This document shows positions 1 to 5,387 of a stretch of 8,597 nt of DNA, one piece after another. The stretch comes from Oscillospiraceae bacterium. Its GTDB lineage: Bacteria > Bacillota > Clostridia > Oscillospirales > Ruminococcaceae. Under the pieces are notes generated by a model. The model did no database searches, was not told where the DNA came from, and saw nothing but the letters and a program-made list of their open reading frames with translations. The translations under genes and the position numbers were made by a program. Within the stretch, counting starts at the first letter, position 1; the number at the start of each line of letters is the position of its first letter. The stretch is taken from the NCBI GenBank assembly GCA_018110855.1, contig JAGBFZ010000062.1:1-8597 (forward strand), read 5' to 3'.

Positions 1-13
1 CAGACGGCGAAAT

Positions 14-92
14 CCCCTTGTTTTCAAAAAAACGGAGCAGGGGTGAGGAAATGCGACAGCATTTCCGAGGGGCGCGAACAAGACCGCGCCCC
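14..92. repeat. Cluster of three inverted repeats in non-coding DNA
   Basis: Three hairpin-forming inverted repeats lie end to end. A weak one pairs CCCCT (14-18) with AGGGG (39-43). A perfect 8-bp one pairs GGAAATGC (47-54) with GCATTTCC (59-66) around a 4-nt loop. A perfect 8-bp GC-rich one pairs GGGGCGCG (69-76) with CGCGCCCC (85-92) around an 8-nt loop. Short open frames cross the stretch, but none has a ribosome binding site or recognisable protein, so I read it as non-coding. It could be the tail of a structured RNA that starts outside the window, a dispersed intergenic repeat, or serial terminators. The sequence alone does not separate these. Confidence 0.6.
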
Positions 93-119
93 TTCTATGG
101 CGGTTGTGCAAAACTATCC

Positions 120-148
120 TCAAAAACGTTCCGGTGGAACGTTTTTGA
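120..148. terminator. Perfect 13-bp-arm hairpin, probable bidirectional terminator
   Basis: TCAAAAACGTTCC (120-132) pairs perfectly with GGAACGTTTTTGA (136-148) around a 3-nt loop. The outer stem is an A-run on the left and a T-run on the right, so a transcript from either strand would end in a short U-run after a CG-containing stem. That shape suits a bidirectional terminator or a strong transcript-end stabiliser. It sits downstream of the minus-strand channel gene and of whatever plus-strand gene ends left of the window. The perfect symmetry and its place beside the hairpin cluster also fit a repeat element. Confidence 0.55.
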
Positions 149-211
149 CAAAGCAATTTTTGTATGGGTTTGTGCACATTATACAATTGTCAATTCTTTT
201 TCGACAGACTG

Positions 212-245
212 AACCGTCAATCGTGATGAATTGACGGTTATTTTT
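212..245 (+). terminator. Rho-independent terminator, plus strand
   Basis: AACCGTCAAT (212-221) pairs perfectly with ATTGACGGTT (230-239) around an 8-nt loop and is followed by ATTTTT (240-245). On the plus strand this is a standard intrinsic terminator for a transcript entering from the left. It also lies about 10 bp past the stop of the minus-strand mscS-type gene, but on that strand no U-run follows. It would therefore work there mainly as a 3'-end stem, with the hairpin at 120-148 as backup. Confidence 0.6.
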
Positions 246-249
246 ATGC

Positions 250-1146
250 TTACATTTTTTCTCTGATATTAACATCAAGCTTGGAGTAGGGGATCTCGAT
301 CCCGTTTTGGTCAAATGCTGTTTTGATCTGCTCGACAAGATCGAAATAAACAGTCCAGTAATCGGCGGTCTTTGTCCATACTCTTACGGTGATATCCACA
401 GAGCTTGCGGATAGGGCGGACACGCGTACAAAGGGGGCGTCCTCGGTGAGGACCAGCTTATGCTCAGCAATGACTGCTCTTATCACCTTCATTGCTTCGT
501 TCATGTCCTGATCGTAGGAAATGCTGAAAATAAGGTCAACACGGCGTTTTTCCTCTTTGCTGAAATTTATGAGGGTGCTTCCCGAGACCATGCTGTTTGG
601 AATGAATATCACCTTGTTATCGATGGTGAGGAGCTTTGTGGAGAGGATACTGATATCCTCAACAGTTCCTTCGATTCCGTTGGTGCTGATATAATCTCCC
701 TTGGAGAAGGGCTTATTCATGAGAATGAGAAAGCCTCCCGCAACGTTTGAAAGGCTGTTCTGCAATGCAAGTGCCACTGCAACACCTGCTGCGCCGATGG
801 CTGTGACGATGGATGTCATGGGTATTCCCAAGGTGGACAGTGTTATAACGATAACAAACGCTGTGAAAACGATTTTTAGCAGGGATTTTAAAAAGCCCTG
901 TGCTGTTTCGTCTATTCTGCTTCTGCCCATTGCCTTGTCAATGAATTTTATGAGTATTGATGATATTATCTTTCCTATGATATAGATGATTATTGCTGTG
1001 ATAACTGTTGGCAGATAGGCGATAAGTGCGTCGGAAAAGCCCTTTAATACGTCTCGGTTTACTTCTCCGTTGGAGACTGCCTCCATTACAAGCTCCGCTT
1101 CACTGACTATGGCGGGGGCGGTGGTTTCAATTGCGGTTTCTTCCAT
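250..1146 (-). CDS. MscS-family small-conductance mechanosensitive channel
   Basis: This 298-aa protein is probably an inner-membrane channel that opens under membrane tension to release solutes after osmotic downshock. An acidic, non-signal N-terminus (about 1-38) is followed by TM1 (about 40-62), TM2 (about 88-107) and the pore-lining TM3 (about 111-140). TM3 carries the Gly/Ala-rich packing pattern (GAAGVAVALALQNSL, 118-132). The cytoplasmic beta domain follows, with the family motif PNSMVSGSTLINFS (183-196), then the alpha/beta vestibule ending in GIEIPYSKLDV (282-292). Length and three-TM architecture match E. coli MscS (286 aa). The ATG at 1146 has AGGAAG (1155-1160) 8 nt upstream. It is a single-gene unit, divergent from tcdA, and I could not place a consensus promoter for it. 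Family assignment is firm. Ion selectivity is not determinable, and some family members export amino acids rather than acting as emergency valves. Confidence 0.93.
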   Translation of the reverse strand: MEETAIETTAPAIVSEAELVMEAVSNGEVNRDVLKGFSDALIAYLPTVITAIIIYIIGKIISSILIKFIDKAMGRSRIDETAQGFLKSLLKIVFTAFVIVITLSTLGIPMTSIVTAIGAAGVAVALALQNSLSNVAGGFLILMNKPFSKGDYISTNGIEGTVEDISILSTKLLTIDNKVIFIPNSMVSGSTLINFSKEEKRRVDLIFSISYDQDMNEAMKVIRAVIAEHKLVLTEDAPFVRVSALSASSVDITVRVWTKTADYWTVYFDLVEQIKTAFDQNGIEIPYSKLDVNIREKM

Positions 1147-1341
1147 TCTGCGATCTTCCTTTCTATATAATAAATATACAATAAACAGTATAAGAAATAT
1201 TGCTCCCGAATGGGTGTATTATTTGTTAATTTATTTGAAATTAAGAGAGGAAATATTATTCTTAATAATTCATCCTGCTGTTTTGGACTGTGGCACAAAA
1301 TGACAGATATATTTTTTAAATAGAATAATTGTGAAAAAATC

Positions 1342-1371
1342 TTGACAAAATAATATTGAAAATGATATAAT
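1342..1371 (+). promoter_or_regulatory. Sigma-A promoter of tcdA, extended -10
   Basis: A perfect -35 (TTGACA, 1342-1347) and a perfect -10 (TATAAT, 1366-1371) are separated by 18 bp. TG at 1363-1364 makes the -10 an extended type. Transcription should start near 1378, giving a roughly 60-nt leader. AGGAAGG (1424-1430) lies 8 nt before the ATG at 1439. I see no clear operator or structured RNA in the leader. Confidence 0.85.
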
Positions 1372-1438
1372 GTTAATGTTGGGATTCGGCAAAAAATACA
1401 ATTTGTTGTTTGTAAGTATTTAAAGGAAGGCTATAATT

Positions 1439-2158
1439 ATGTCGGGAGAATTTACAAGAACGGAGCTTCTTCTCGGTGCTGACGCTATGGAAAAGCTGAG
1501 CTCGGCAAGAGTTGCAGTATTCGGAGTCGGGGGAGTGGGAGGATACGTTGTGGAAGCGCTTGTCCGCTGCGGTATCGGAGCAATTGACCTTATCGACAGC
1601 GACAGGGTGAGCATATCCAATCTGAACCGTCTGATTATCGCTCTGCACAGCACTGTGGGAATGCTGAAGACCGACGCTGCGGAGGAACGTATCCGTCAGA
1701 TAAATCCCGACTGCAGGGTAACGAAGCATTCTGTTTTCTACACCCCCGAGACTGCTTCCCGCTTCGACTTTACGAATTACGACTATGTGGTGGACGCCAT
1801 TGACACCGTTACGGGAAAGATAGAGCTTGTTATCAATGCGGACAGGTGCGGCACGCCTGTTATCAGCTCCATGGGAGCGGGAAATAAGCTTGACCCCACG
1901 GCTTTTGAGGTGGCGGACATCTATAAGACCTCAGTTTGTCCTCTTGCAAAGGTGATGAGATACGAGCTTCGCCGTCGGGGTGTGAAGCATCTGAAGGTAG
2001 TCTATTCCAAGGAGCCGCCTATGAAGCCTGCCAAATGCGATGAGGAGCAGGGCAGCCGCCGTATGATCCCAGGGTCGCTGTCCTTTGTGCCCTCGGTGGC
2101 GGGGCTTATTATTGCGGGGGAGGTCGTCAAGGATATCACGGGTGTGAGAAACGGCTGA
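1439..2158 (+). CDS. tcdA: tRNA threonylcarbamoyladenosine dehydratase (ThiF/E1-like)
   Basis: This 239-aa cytoplasmic protein belongs to the ThiF/MoeB/E1-like adenylating superfamily and looks like TcdA (CsdL, YgdL). TcdA uses ATP to cyclise t6A at position 37 of ANN-decoding tRNAs into cyclic ct6A. The nucleotide-binding loop GVGGVGG (29-35) opens the Rossmann fold, with acidic residues D53/D55 at the end of the next strand. The helical motif NLNRLIIALHSTVG (61-74) is typical of TcdA. SMGAGNKLDP (144-153) and ADIYKTSVCPLAKVMRYELR (159-178) match the family's C-terminal half, with C167 at the conserved cysteine position. There is no zinc-binding CXXC pair or ubiquitin-like partner nearby, which argues against MoeB or ThiF. 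Length is slightly below E. coli TcdA (268 aa) but usual for Firmicutes. It is a single-gene unit with its own promoter and terminator. No csdA/csdE partners are visible. Confidence 0.92.
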   Translation: MSGEFTRTELLLGADAMEKLSSARVAVFGVGGVGGYVVEALVRCGIGAIDLIDSDRVSISNLNRLIIALHSTVGMLKTDAAEERIRQINPDCRVTKHSVFYTPETASRFDFTNYDYVVDAIDTVTGKIELVINADRCGTPVISSMGAGNKLDPTAFEVADIYKTSVCPLAKVMRYELRRRGVKHLKVVYSKEPPMKPAKCDEEQGSRRMIPGSLSFVPSVAGLIIAGEVVKDITGVRNG

Positions 2159-2183
2159 TAATGCATTTTTTTCATTATCTCAG

Positions 2184-2217
2184 AAGTCCTGTCCGATTAT
2201 TGGGCAGGGCTTTTTTA
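2184..2217 (+). terminator. Rho-independent terminator after tcdA
   Basis: AAGTCCTGTCC (2184-2194) pairs with GGGCAGGGCTT (2202-2212), with two G-U pairs, around a 7-nt loop. Six T's follow from 2211. It lies 26 bp past the tcdA stop and cleanly separates tcdA from the amt leader. Confidence 0.88.
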
Positions 2218-2412
2218 TTGCGATTATGCAAGTTTTGGCTTAGATTATTGCATAATGTCGAATAAGCTGGGATATGCAGGGATAATTATTTTAAAATGCA
2301 ATTATATAAAATAAATAATTCATATATTATATTAAAAGTGTGAAAATACGATAATATCACATATAAAATGCAGGATTAAATATGTTTAGTTGCATAAATT
2401 TTCAAAATACCC
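2218..2412. promoter_or_regulatory. AT-rich gap upstream of amt with repeated motifs
   Basis: No gene is visible between the tcdA terminator and the amt promoter. The stretch is very AT-rich and carries a perfect 9-bp inverted repeat, ATTATGCAA (2223-2231) and TTGCATAAT (2248-2256). Further ATGCAA or TTGCAT cores lie at 2296-2301 and 2390-2395. ATGCAGG occurs at 2274-2280 and 2368-2374, with a third copy at 2476-2482 inside the transcribed leader. A separate dyad, TGTGA (2339-2343) and TCACA (2357-2361), has a 13-bp spacer. Such repetition upstream of a nitrogen-uptake gene could be regulator binding sites. No known consensus fits: a GlnR box would be TGTNA-N7-TNACA, and a Crp site has a 6-bp spacer. 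AT-rich sequence also produces such words by chance. Confidence 0.35.
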
Positions 2413-2441
2413 TTGACAAATGTAAAAAACAGGTGTATAAT
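2413..2441 (+). promoter_or_regulatory. Consensus sigma-A promoter of amt
   Basis: A perfect TTGACA (2413-2418) and a perfect TATAAT (2436-2441) are separated by the optimal 17 bp, placing the transcription start near 2448. No sigma-54 type GG-N10-GC element was seen. A fully consensus promoter on a gene normally induced by nitrogen limitation suggests that control may be exerted by a repressor or by the leader RNA, which is an inference. Confidence 0.87.
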
Positions 2442-2447
2442 AAAGCC

Positions 2448-2534
2448 ATAGAAAAACAGCAACGGCGCTGTAAAAATGCAGGGGTTATTCAGGGAATCTG
2501 CATTTTTATATTGCCGTTGTTTTGTTTTAAAAAT
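2448..2534 (+). promoter_or_regulatory. Structured leader of amt, candidate attenuator
   Basis: The leader can form one long hairpin. CAACGGC (2460-2466) pairs with GCCGTTG (2513-2519). Above a small internal loop, TAAAAATGCAG (2471-2481) pairs perfectly with CTGCATTTTTA (2498-2508). Inside that, ATTC (2487-2490) pairs with GAAT (2494-2497). A T-rich run, TTTGTTTT (2521-2528), follows the base of the hairpin, so the whole fold looks like an intrinsic terminator placed before the ribosome binding site. An alternative hairpin, ACAGC (2456-2460) with GCTGT (2467-2471), closes the six-base loop AACGGC. It uses the same bases as the 5' arm of the long hairpin's base, so the two are mutually exclusive. 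That is the layout of a terminator/antiterminator switch. It matches no riboswitch class I recognise. The hexaloop has A at position 1 and G at position 4, as in ANTAR-protein target hairpins, but the second hairpin those targets need is not evident. Confidence 0.5.
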
Positions 2535-2540
2535 GGAGGG
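2535..2540 (+). promoter_or_regulatory. Ribosome binding site fixing the amt start
   Basis: GGAGGG lies 8 nt upstream of the ATG at 2549. An in-frame GTG at 2540 overlaps this motif and so cannot be the start, which makes 2549 the better choice. Confidence 0.85.
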
Positions 2541-2548
2541 TGATTTAT

Positions 2549-4291
2549 ATGACAGAAGAACTCATGACCGTTCAGGAGTCCGTATTGGGCGAAGTGTTCG
2601 GTATCTGGTTCCTCATCGGCGCTGCACTGGTATTCTTTATGCAGGCAGGCTTCGCAATGGTTGAAACGGGCTTTACAAGAGCCAAGAACGCAGGAAACAT
2701 CATAATGAAGAATCTGATGGATTTCTGCATCGGAACAGTAATGTTCATTCTTATAGGCTTCAGCCTTCTTCTCGGTGAGGATGTTGTGGGTCTTATAGGC
2801 AAGCCCGGCTTCGATATTTTCACAAGCTATGAGAATTTCGACTGGTCGAATTTCGTTTTCAACCTTGTGTTCTGCGCAACCACAGCGACTATCGTTTCCG
2901 GCGCAATGGCTGAAAGAACAAAATTCCTTTCCTACTGCATCTACTCGGGAATTATCAGTGCTTTGATATATCCCATTGAAGCTCACTGGATTTGGGGCGG
3001 CGGCTGGCTCGCACAGCTTGGCTTCCATGATTTTGCAGGCTCCTGCGCAATTCACATGGTCGGCGGTATCTCCGCTCTTATCGGCGCAAAGATCCTTGGT
3101 CCCCGAATCGGCAAATTCGTCAAGGACGAGGATGGCAAGGTCACAAAGGTCAACGCATTCCCCGGACATTCGCTTACTATCGGTGCTCTCGGCTGCTTTA
3201 TCCTTTGGTTCGGCTGGTACGGCTTCAACGGCGCAGCTGCAACCACAGGTCCTCAGCTCGGCTCCATCTTCCTTACAACAACAGTTGCTCCCGCAGTTGC
3301 AACAGTCGTTTGTATGATCTTCACATGGGTTAAATACGGCAAGCCTGATGTTTCCATGTGTCTCAACGCGTCTCTGGCAGGTCTTGTTGGAATCACTGCA
3401 GGCTGCGATGTTATGGACTGCTTCGGTGCTGCAATGGTCGGCGTTGTTTCGGGACTTCTCGTAGTATTCGGCGTATGGCTCCTTGACCACGTTCTCTACA
3501 TCGATGACCCTGTTGGTGCGGTTGCTGTACATATGATGAACGGTATCTGGGGTACTCTTGCAGTTGGTCTCTTTGCAACAGAAACAGTTCCCGAATGCTC
3601 AATGAACGGTCTTTTCTACGGCGGCGGATTCGATCTTCTCGGTCTCCAGGCTCTCGGTGTTGTAACAGTTGGTGCATGGACTGCCATCACAATTACTATC
3701 ACATTCATTATTATCAAGTCTACTATCGGTCTCAGAGCTTCCGTTGAGGAGGAAACAAGAGGTCTCGATATCACAGAGCATGGTCTTCCTTCCGCATATG
3801 CAGACTTTATGCCCGCAGGTTCTTCCATCTCCATCTTCACAGGCAAGTCCACCGAAGAAGAAGCTCCTGTTGCTGAGGCTGTTCCCGTTGTGGAGAATCG
3901 TCCTCATATCGAGAGACTTCCCGACGCAAAGAACAAGTACACCAAGGTCTCCATCGTCTGCAAGCAGGGCAAGTTTGATGTTCTTAAAAATGCTCTCAGC
4001 GAGATCGGCGTAACAGGCTTTACTGTAACGAATATTCTTGGCTGCGGTACTCAGAAGGGCGCAGGCGAGATGTACCGAGGCATTCCTGTTGAGACAACGC
4101 TCCTGCCTAAGATCAAGGTCGAGGTCGTTATCTGCAAGGTTCCTGTTGAAACTGTTATCGAAGCTGCAAGAAAGGCTCTTTACAGCGGTCATATCGGAGA
4201 CGGCAAGATATTCGTTTACGATGTTGAGGATGTTGTAAGAGTAAGAACAGGCGAAAACGGCTATGACGCTCTTCAGGATTCCGAAATGTAA
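2549..4291 (+). CDS. amt: Ammonium transporter with fused C-terminal P-II domain
   Basis: This 580-aa inner-membrane protein imports ammonium and carries its own nitrogen sensor. Residues about 15-400 form the 11-helix Amt/Mep/Rh channel: the pore-region HWIWGGGW (146-153), the signature DFAGS (161-165), and the twin histidines H169 (IHMVGG) and H328 (AVHMMNGIWG). An acidic, Pro-rich linker (about 400-463) leads to a GlnB/GlnK-like P-II domain (about 464-570). Aligned without gaps to E. coli GlnB from residue 39 to 58, it keeps Q39, K58 and E62 (Q502, K521, E525). T29, K90, R101 and R103 are also kept (T492, K553, R564, R566). ATP/2-oxoglutarate binding is therefore plausible. R47, the T-loop arginine that GlnK inserts into the AmtB pore, is R510. 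The uridylylated Y51 is replaced by V514, and cyanobacterial Ser49 by I512, so covalent T-loop control is unlikely. K85 is H548. No separate glnK is adjacent. I infer that the fused domain gates its own trimer according to 2-oxoglutarate and adenylate levels. Confidence 0.93.
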   Translation: MTEELMTVQESVLGEVFGIWFLIGAALVFFMQAGFAMVETGFTRAKNAGNIIMKNLMDFCIGTVMFILIGFSLLLGEDVVGLIGKPGFDIFTSYENFDWSNFVFNLVFCATTATIVSGAMAERTKFLSYCIYSGIISALIYPIEAHWIWGGGWLAQLGFHDFAGSCAIHMVGGISALIGAKILGPRIGKFVKDEDGKVTKVNAFPGHSLTIGALGCFILWFGWYGFNGAAATTGPQLGSIFLTTTVAPAVATVVCMIFTWVKYGKPDVSMCLNASLAGLVGITAGCDVMDCFGAAMVGVVSGLLVVFGVWLLDHVLYIDDPVGAVAVHMMNGIWGTLAVGLFATETVPECSMNGLFYGGGFDLLGLQALGVVTVGAWTAITITITFIIIKSTIGLRASVEEETRGLDITEHGLPSAYADFMPAGSSISIFTGKSTEEEAPVAEAVPVVENRPHIERLPDAKNKYTKVSIVCKQGKFDVLKNALSEIGVTGFTVTNILGCGTQKGAGEMYRGIPVETTLLPKIKVEVVICKVPVETVIEAARKALYSGHIGDGKIFVYDVEDVVRVRTGENGYDALQDSEM

Positions 4292-4303
4292 AACAATTTA
4301 ACT

Positions 4304-4345
4304 TAAAAAAAGAGCAAATCGAGAATGTTCGGTTTGCTCTTTTTA
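4304..4345. terminator. Bidirectional terminator between amt and the EamA-type gene
   Basis: AGAGCAAATC (4311-4320) pairs with GGTTTGCTCT (4331-4340), including one G-U wobble, around a 10-nt loop. An A-run precedes it (4305-4311) and T's follow it (4340-4344), so it gives a U-run on both strands. It lies between two convergent genes, 19 bp past the amt stop and about 25 bp past the opposing stop, and probably ends both transcripts. Confidence 0.85.
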
Positions 4346-4365
4346 ATTATATTCTATAATGCATT

Positions 4366-5205
4366 TTAAACCGCCTGAAATCCGAAAATTCCGGCAATTA
4401 CGCACAGACCGCCTGCAATGGAGTATTTTGTGTATTTCTCTGTTCGGTTGAAAAAGCCCGTAACAAACATTACGACGAGTATCATAGGATGGATAAAGGA
4501 AAAATTTGTCAGGCTCTCGGCAGCGATACGGTTTTCAAGGAGAAGTCCAACGGCATTCGGCAGCTTGCAGCCCAGAACTATTGCCATTCCCTTGAGTCCT
4601 TCGGGGCTTTCCTTGGGCATTTTGTGGGGCTTTGCGGAGGGAAGCATGAGCAGCGCAAGTATTACTAATGCCCAGAAAAGGGTCATGGTGGAGGATATGT
4701 ATCCTTCTGCGGATCTCATTACAAAGCCGTATATAAGCCTCGAGGATAAATACAATACCAGCGGAATGGCGATCTTTTTGTAATTGACCTGCTTTTTGCT
4801 TTCCTTGGCGATAAGAACCAGTCCGGCGGCGGTGAGGATTATGCAAAATATTTTCATAAGGCTTATATCCTGCCCGTAAATGAAAACATCTGCAAAATAG
4901 GATATGAACAGGGTTATCCCAAGCCATGCCTTCAGCTCGAAAACCGACATATCTATAAGTATTTTCGCACTCATGGCAAATTCCAGATACTTGCTCAGAG
5001 CAATCAGTCCTATGAAAAGAAAGCTCTGAGGGCAGACAGTAAATGTTGTATCCGAAAGAGGCAGGGTGAAAAGCAGGAAGAAAAGAGTTCCCGCTGCCAT
5101 CATAAAGGTGAGCTGGGAGCCTGTGTATTTACATTTGCTGACGGCGTATTTGTCATTTAAAGAAGTTATTGAGTAGAGCGCTACTACGGCTATCATCAGA
5201 AGCAT
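4366..5205 (-). CDS. EamA/DMT-superfamily transporter
   Basis: This 279-aa, highly hydrophobic protein has about ten predicted membrane helices (roughly 2-18, 32-48, 61-80, 91-108, 117-133, 144-163, 173-190, 207-222, 236-252 and 260-277). It has a short polar break (about 190-206) in the second half. Size, helix number and two-half layout fit the drug/metabolite transporter superfamily, EamA branch, whose members export or exchange amino acids, nucleotide-related compounds or drugs. No substrate-specific motif is visible, so the substrate is unknown. The ATG at 5205 has AAAGGA (5215-5220) 9 nt upstream, and a perfect promoter precedes it. It is monocistronic, convergent with amt and divergent from the MATE gene. 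The call rests on topology and general resemblance rather than a signature, so another small multi-helix transporter family is possible. Confidence 0.75.
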   Translation of the reverse strand: MLLMIAVVALYSITSLNDKYAVSKCKYTGSQLTFMMAAGTLFFLLFTLPLSDTTFTVCPQSFLFIGLIALSKYLEFAMSAKILIDMSVFELKAWLGITLFISYFADVFIYGQDISLMKIFCIILTAAGLVLIAKESKKQVNYKKIAIPLVLYLSSRLIYGFVMRSAEGYISSTMTLFWALVILALLMLPSAKPHKMPKESPEGLKGMAIVLGCKLPNAVGLLLENRIAAESLTNFSFIHPMILVVMFVTGFFNRTEKYTKYSIAGGLCVIAGIFGFQAV

Positions 5206-5245
5206 GGGAGGATTTCCTTTCGTAATTTAAATTAACACGTTTTAA

Positions 5246-5274
5246 ATTATAAATCCGTAAAAGGAAAATGTCAA
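5246..5274 (-). promoter_or_regulatory. Perfect sigma-A promoter of the EamA-type gene
   Basis: On the minus strand TTGACA (5274 down to 5269) and TATAAT (5251 down to 5246) are separated by exactly 17 bp, a full consensus match. The predicted start near 5239 leaves a leader of about 33 nt with the ribosome binding site and no visible attenuator. Unless a repressor binds, strong constitutive expression is expected. Confidence 0.87.
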
Positions 5275-5349
5275 GGACTATTTGCAAATTTTGTCGGGAC
5301 TTAATGAAAAATTCAAACCCATCTGCCATGAAATTACATATTTAAGTAG

Positions 5350-5355
5350 TATAAT
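5350..5355 (+). promoter_or_regulatory. Candidate -10 box for the MATE gene
   Basis: A perfect TATAAT lies 32 bp upstream of the MATE start. No good -35 sits 16-18 bp before it: the hexamers there read like CATGAA, and the nearest better match, CTGCCA at 5323-5328, would need a 21-bp spacer. If used, this promoter is probably weak or needs an activator. The rest of the 5206-5387 divergent gap shows no structured RNA. Confidence 0.4.
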
Positions 5356-5387
5356 CAATAAATACTATATCGAAATGAGGTTATGGC

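Noticed and set aside
183..206. TTGACA and TATAAT on the minus strand near 183-197, looking like a promoter
   Set aside because: The two hexamers are only 4 bp apart, and no partner lies at 16-18 bp from either, so they cannot form one promoter. They look like part of the AT-rich repeat region.
18..338. Short open frames on both strands across the left-edge hairpin region
   Set aside because: They overlap perfect inverted repeats and a terminator, lack ribosome binding sites, and their products resemble no family. The minus-strand one also overlaps the well-supported channel gene.
2157..2179. Small hairpin GATAATG/CATTATC at the tcdA stop codon
   Set aside because: It is AT-rich, has only 7 bp, overlaps the stop codon and has no U-tail. 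The real terminator is just downstream at 2184-2217.
2339..2361. TGTGA/TCACA dyad read as a Crp or GlnR site
   Set aside because: The 13-bp spacer fits neither the Crp (6 bp) nor the GlnR (TGTNA-N7-TNACA) geometry, so no named regulator is assigned.
2540..2548. GTG at 2540 as the amt start
   Set aside because: It overlaps the GGAGGG ribosome binding site, while the ATG at 2549 has ideal spacing.
2489..3532. Long open frame (347 codons) on the minus strand inside amt
   Set aside because: It lies wholly antisense to a strongly supported gene, is Cys-rich without any domain pattern, and has no ribosome binding site. It is a codon-use shadow of amt.
5206..5387. Possible riboswitch (for example guanidine-type) in the gap before the MATE gene
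   Set aside because: The leader after the candidate -10 is only about 25 nt and no conserved riboswitch pattern or paired stems were seen.
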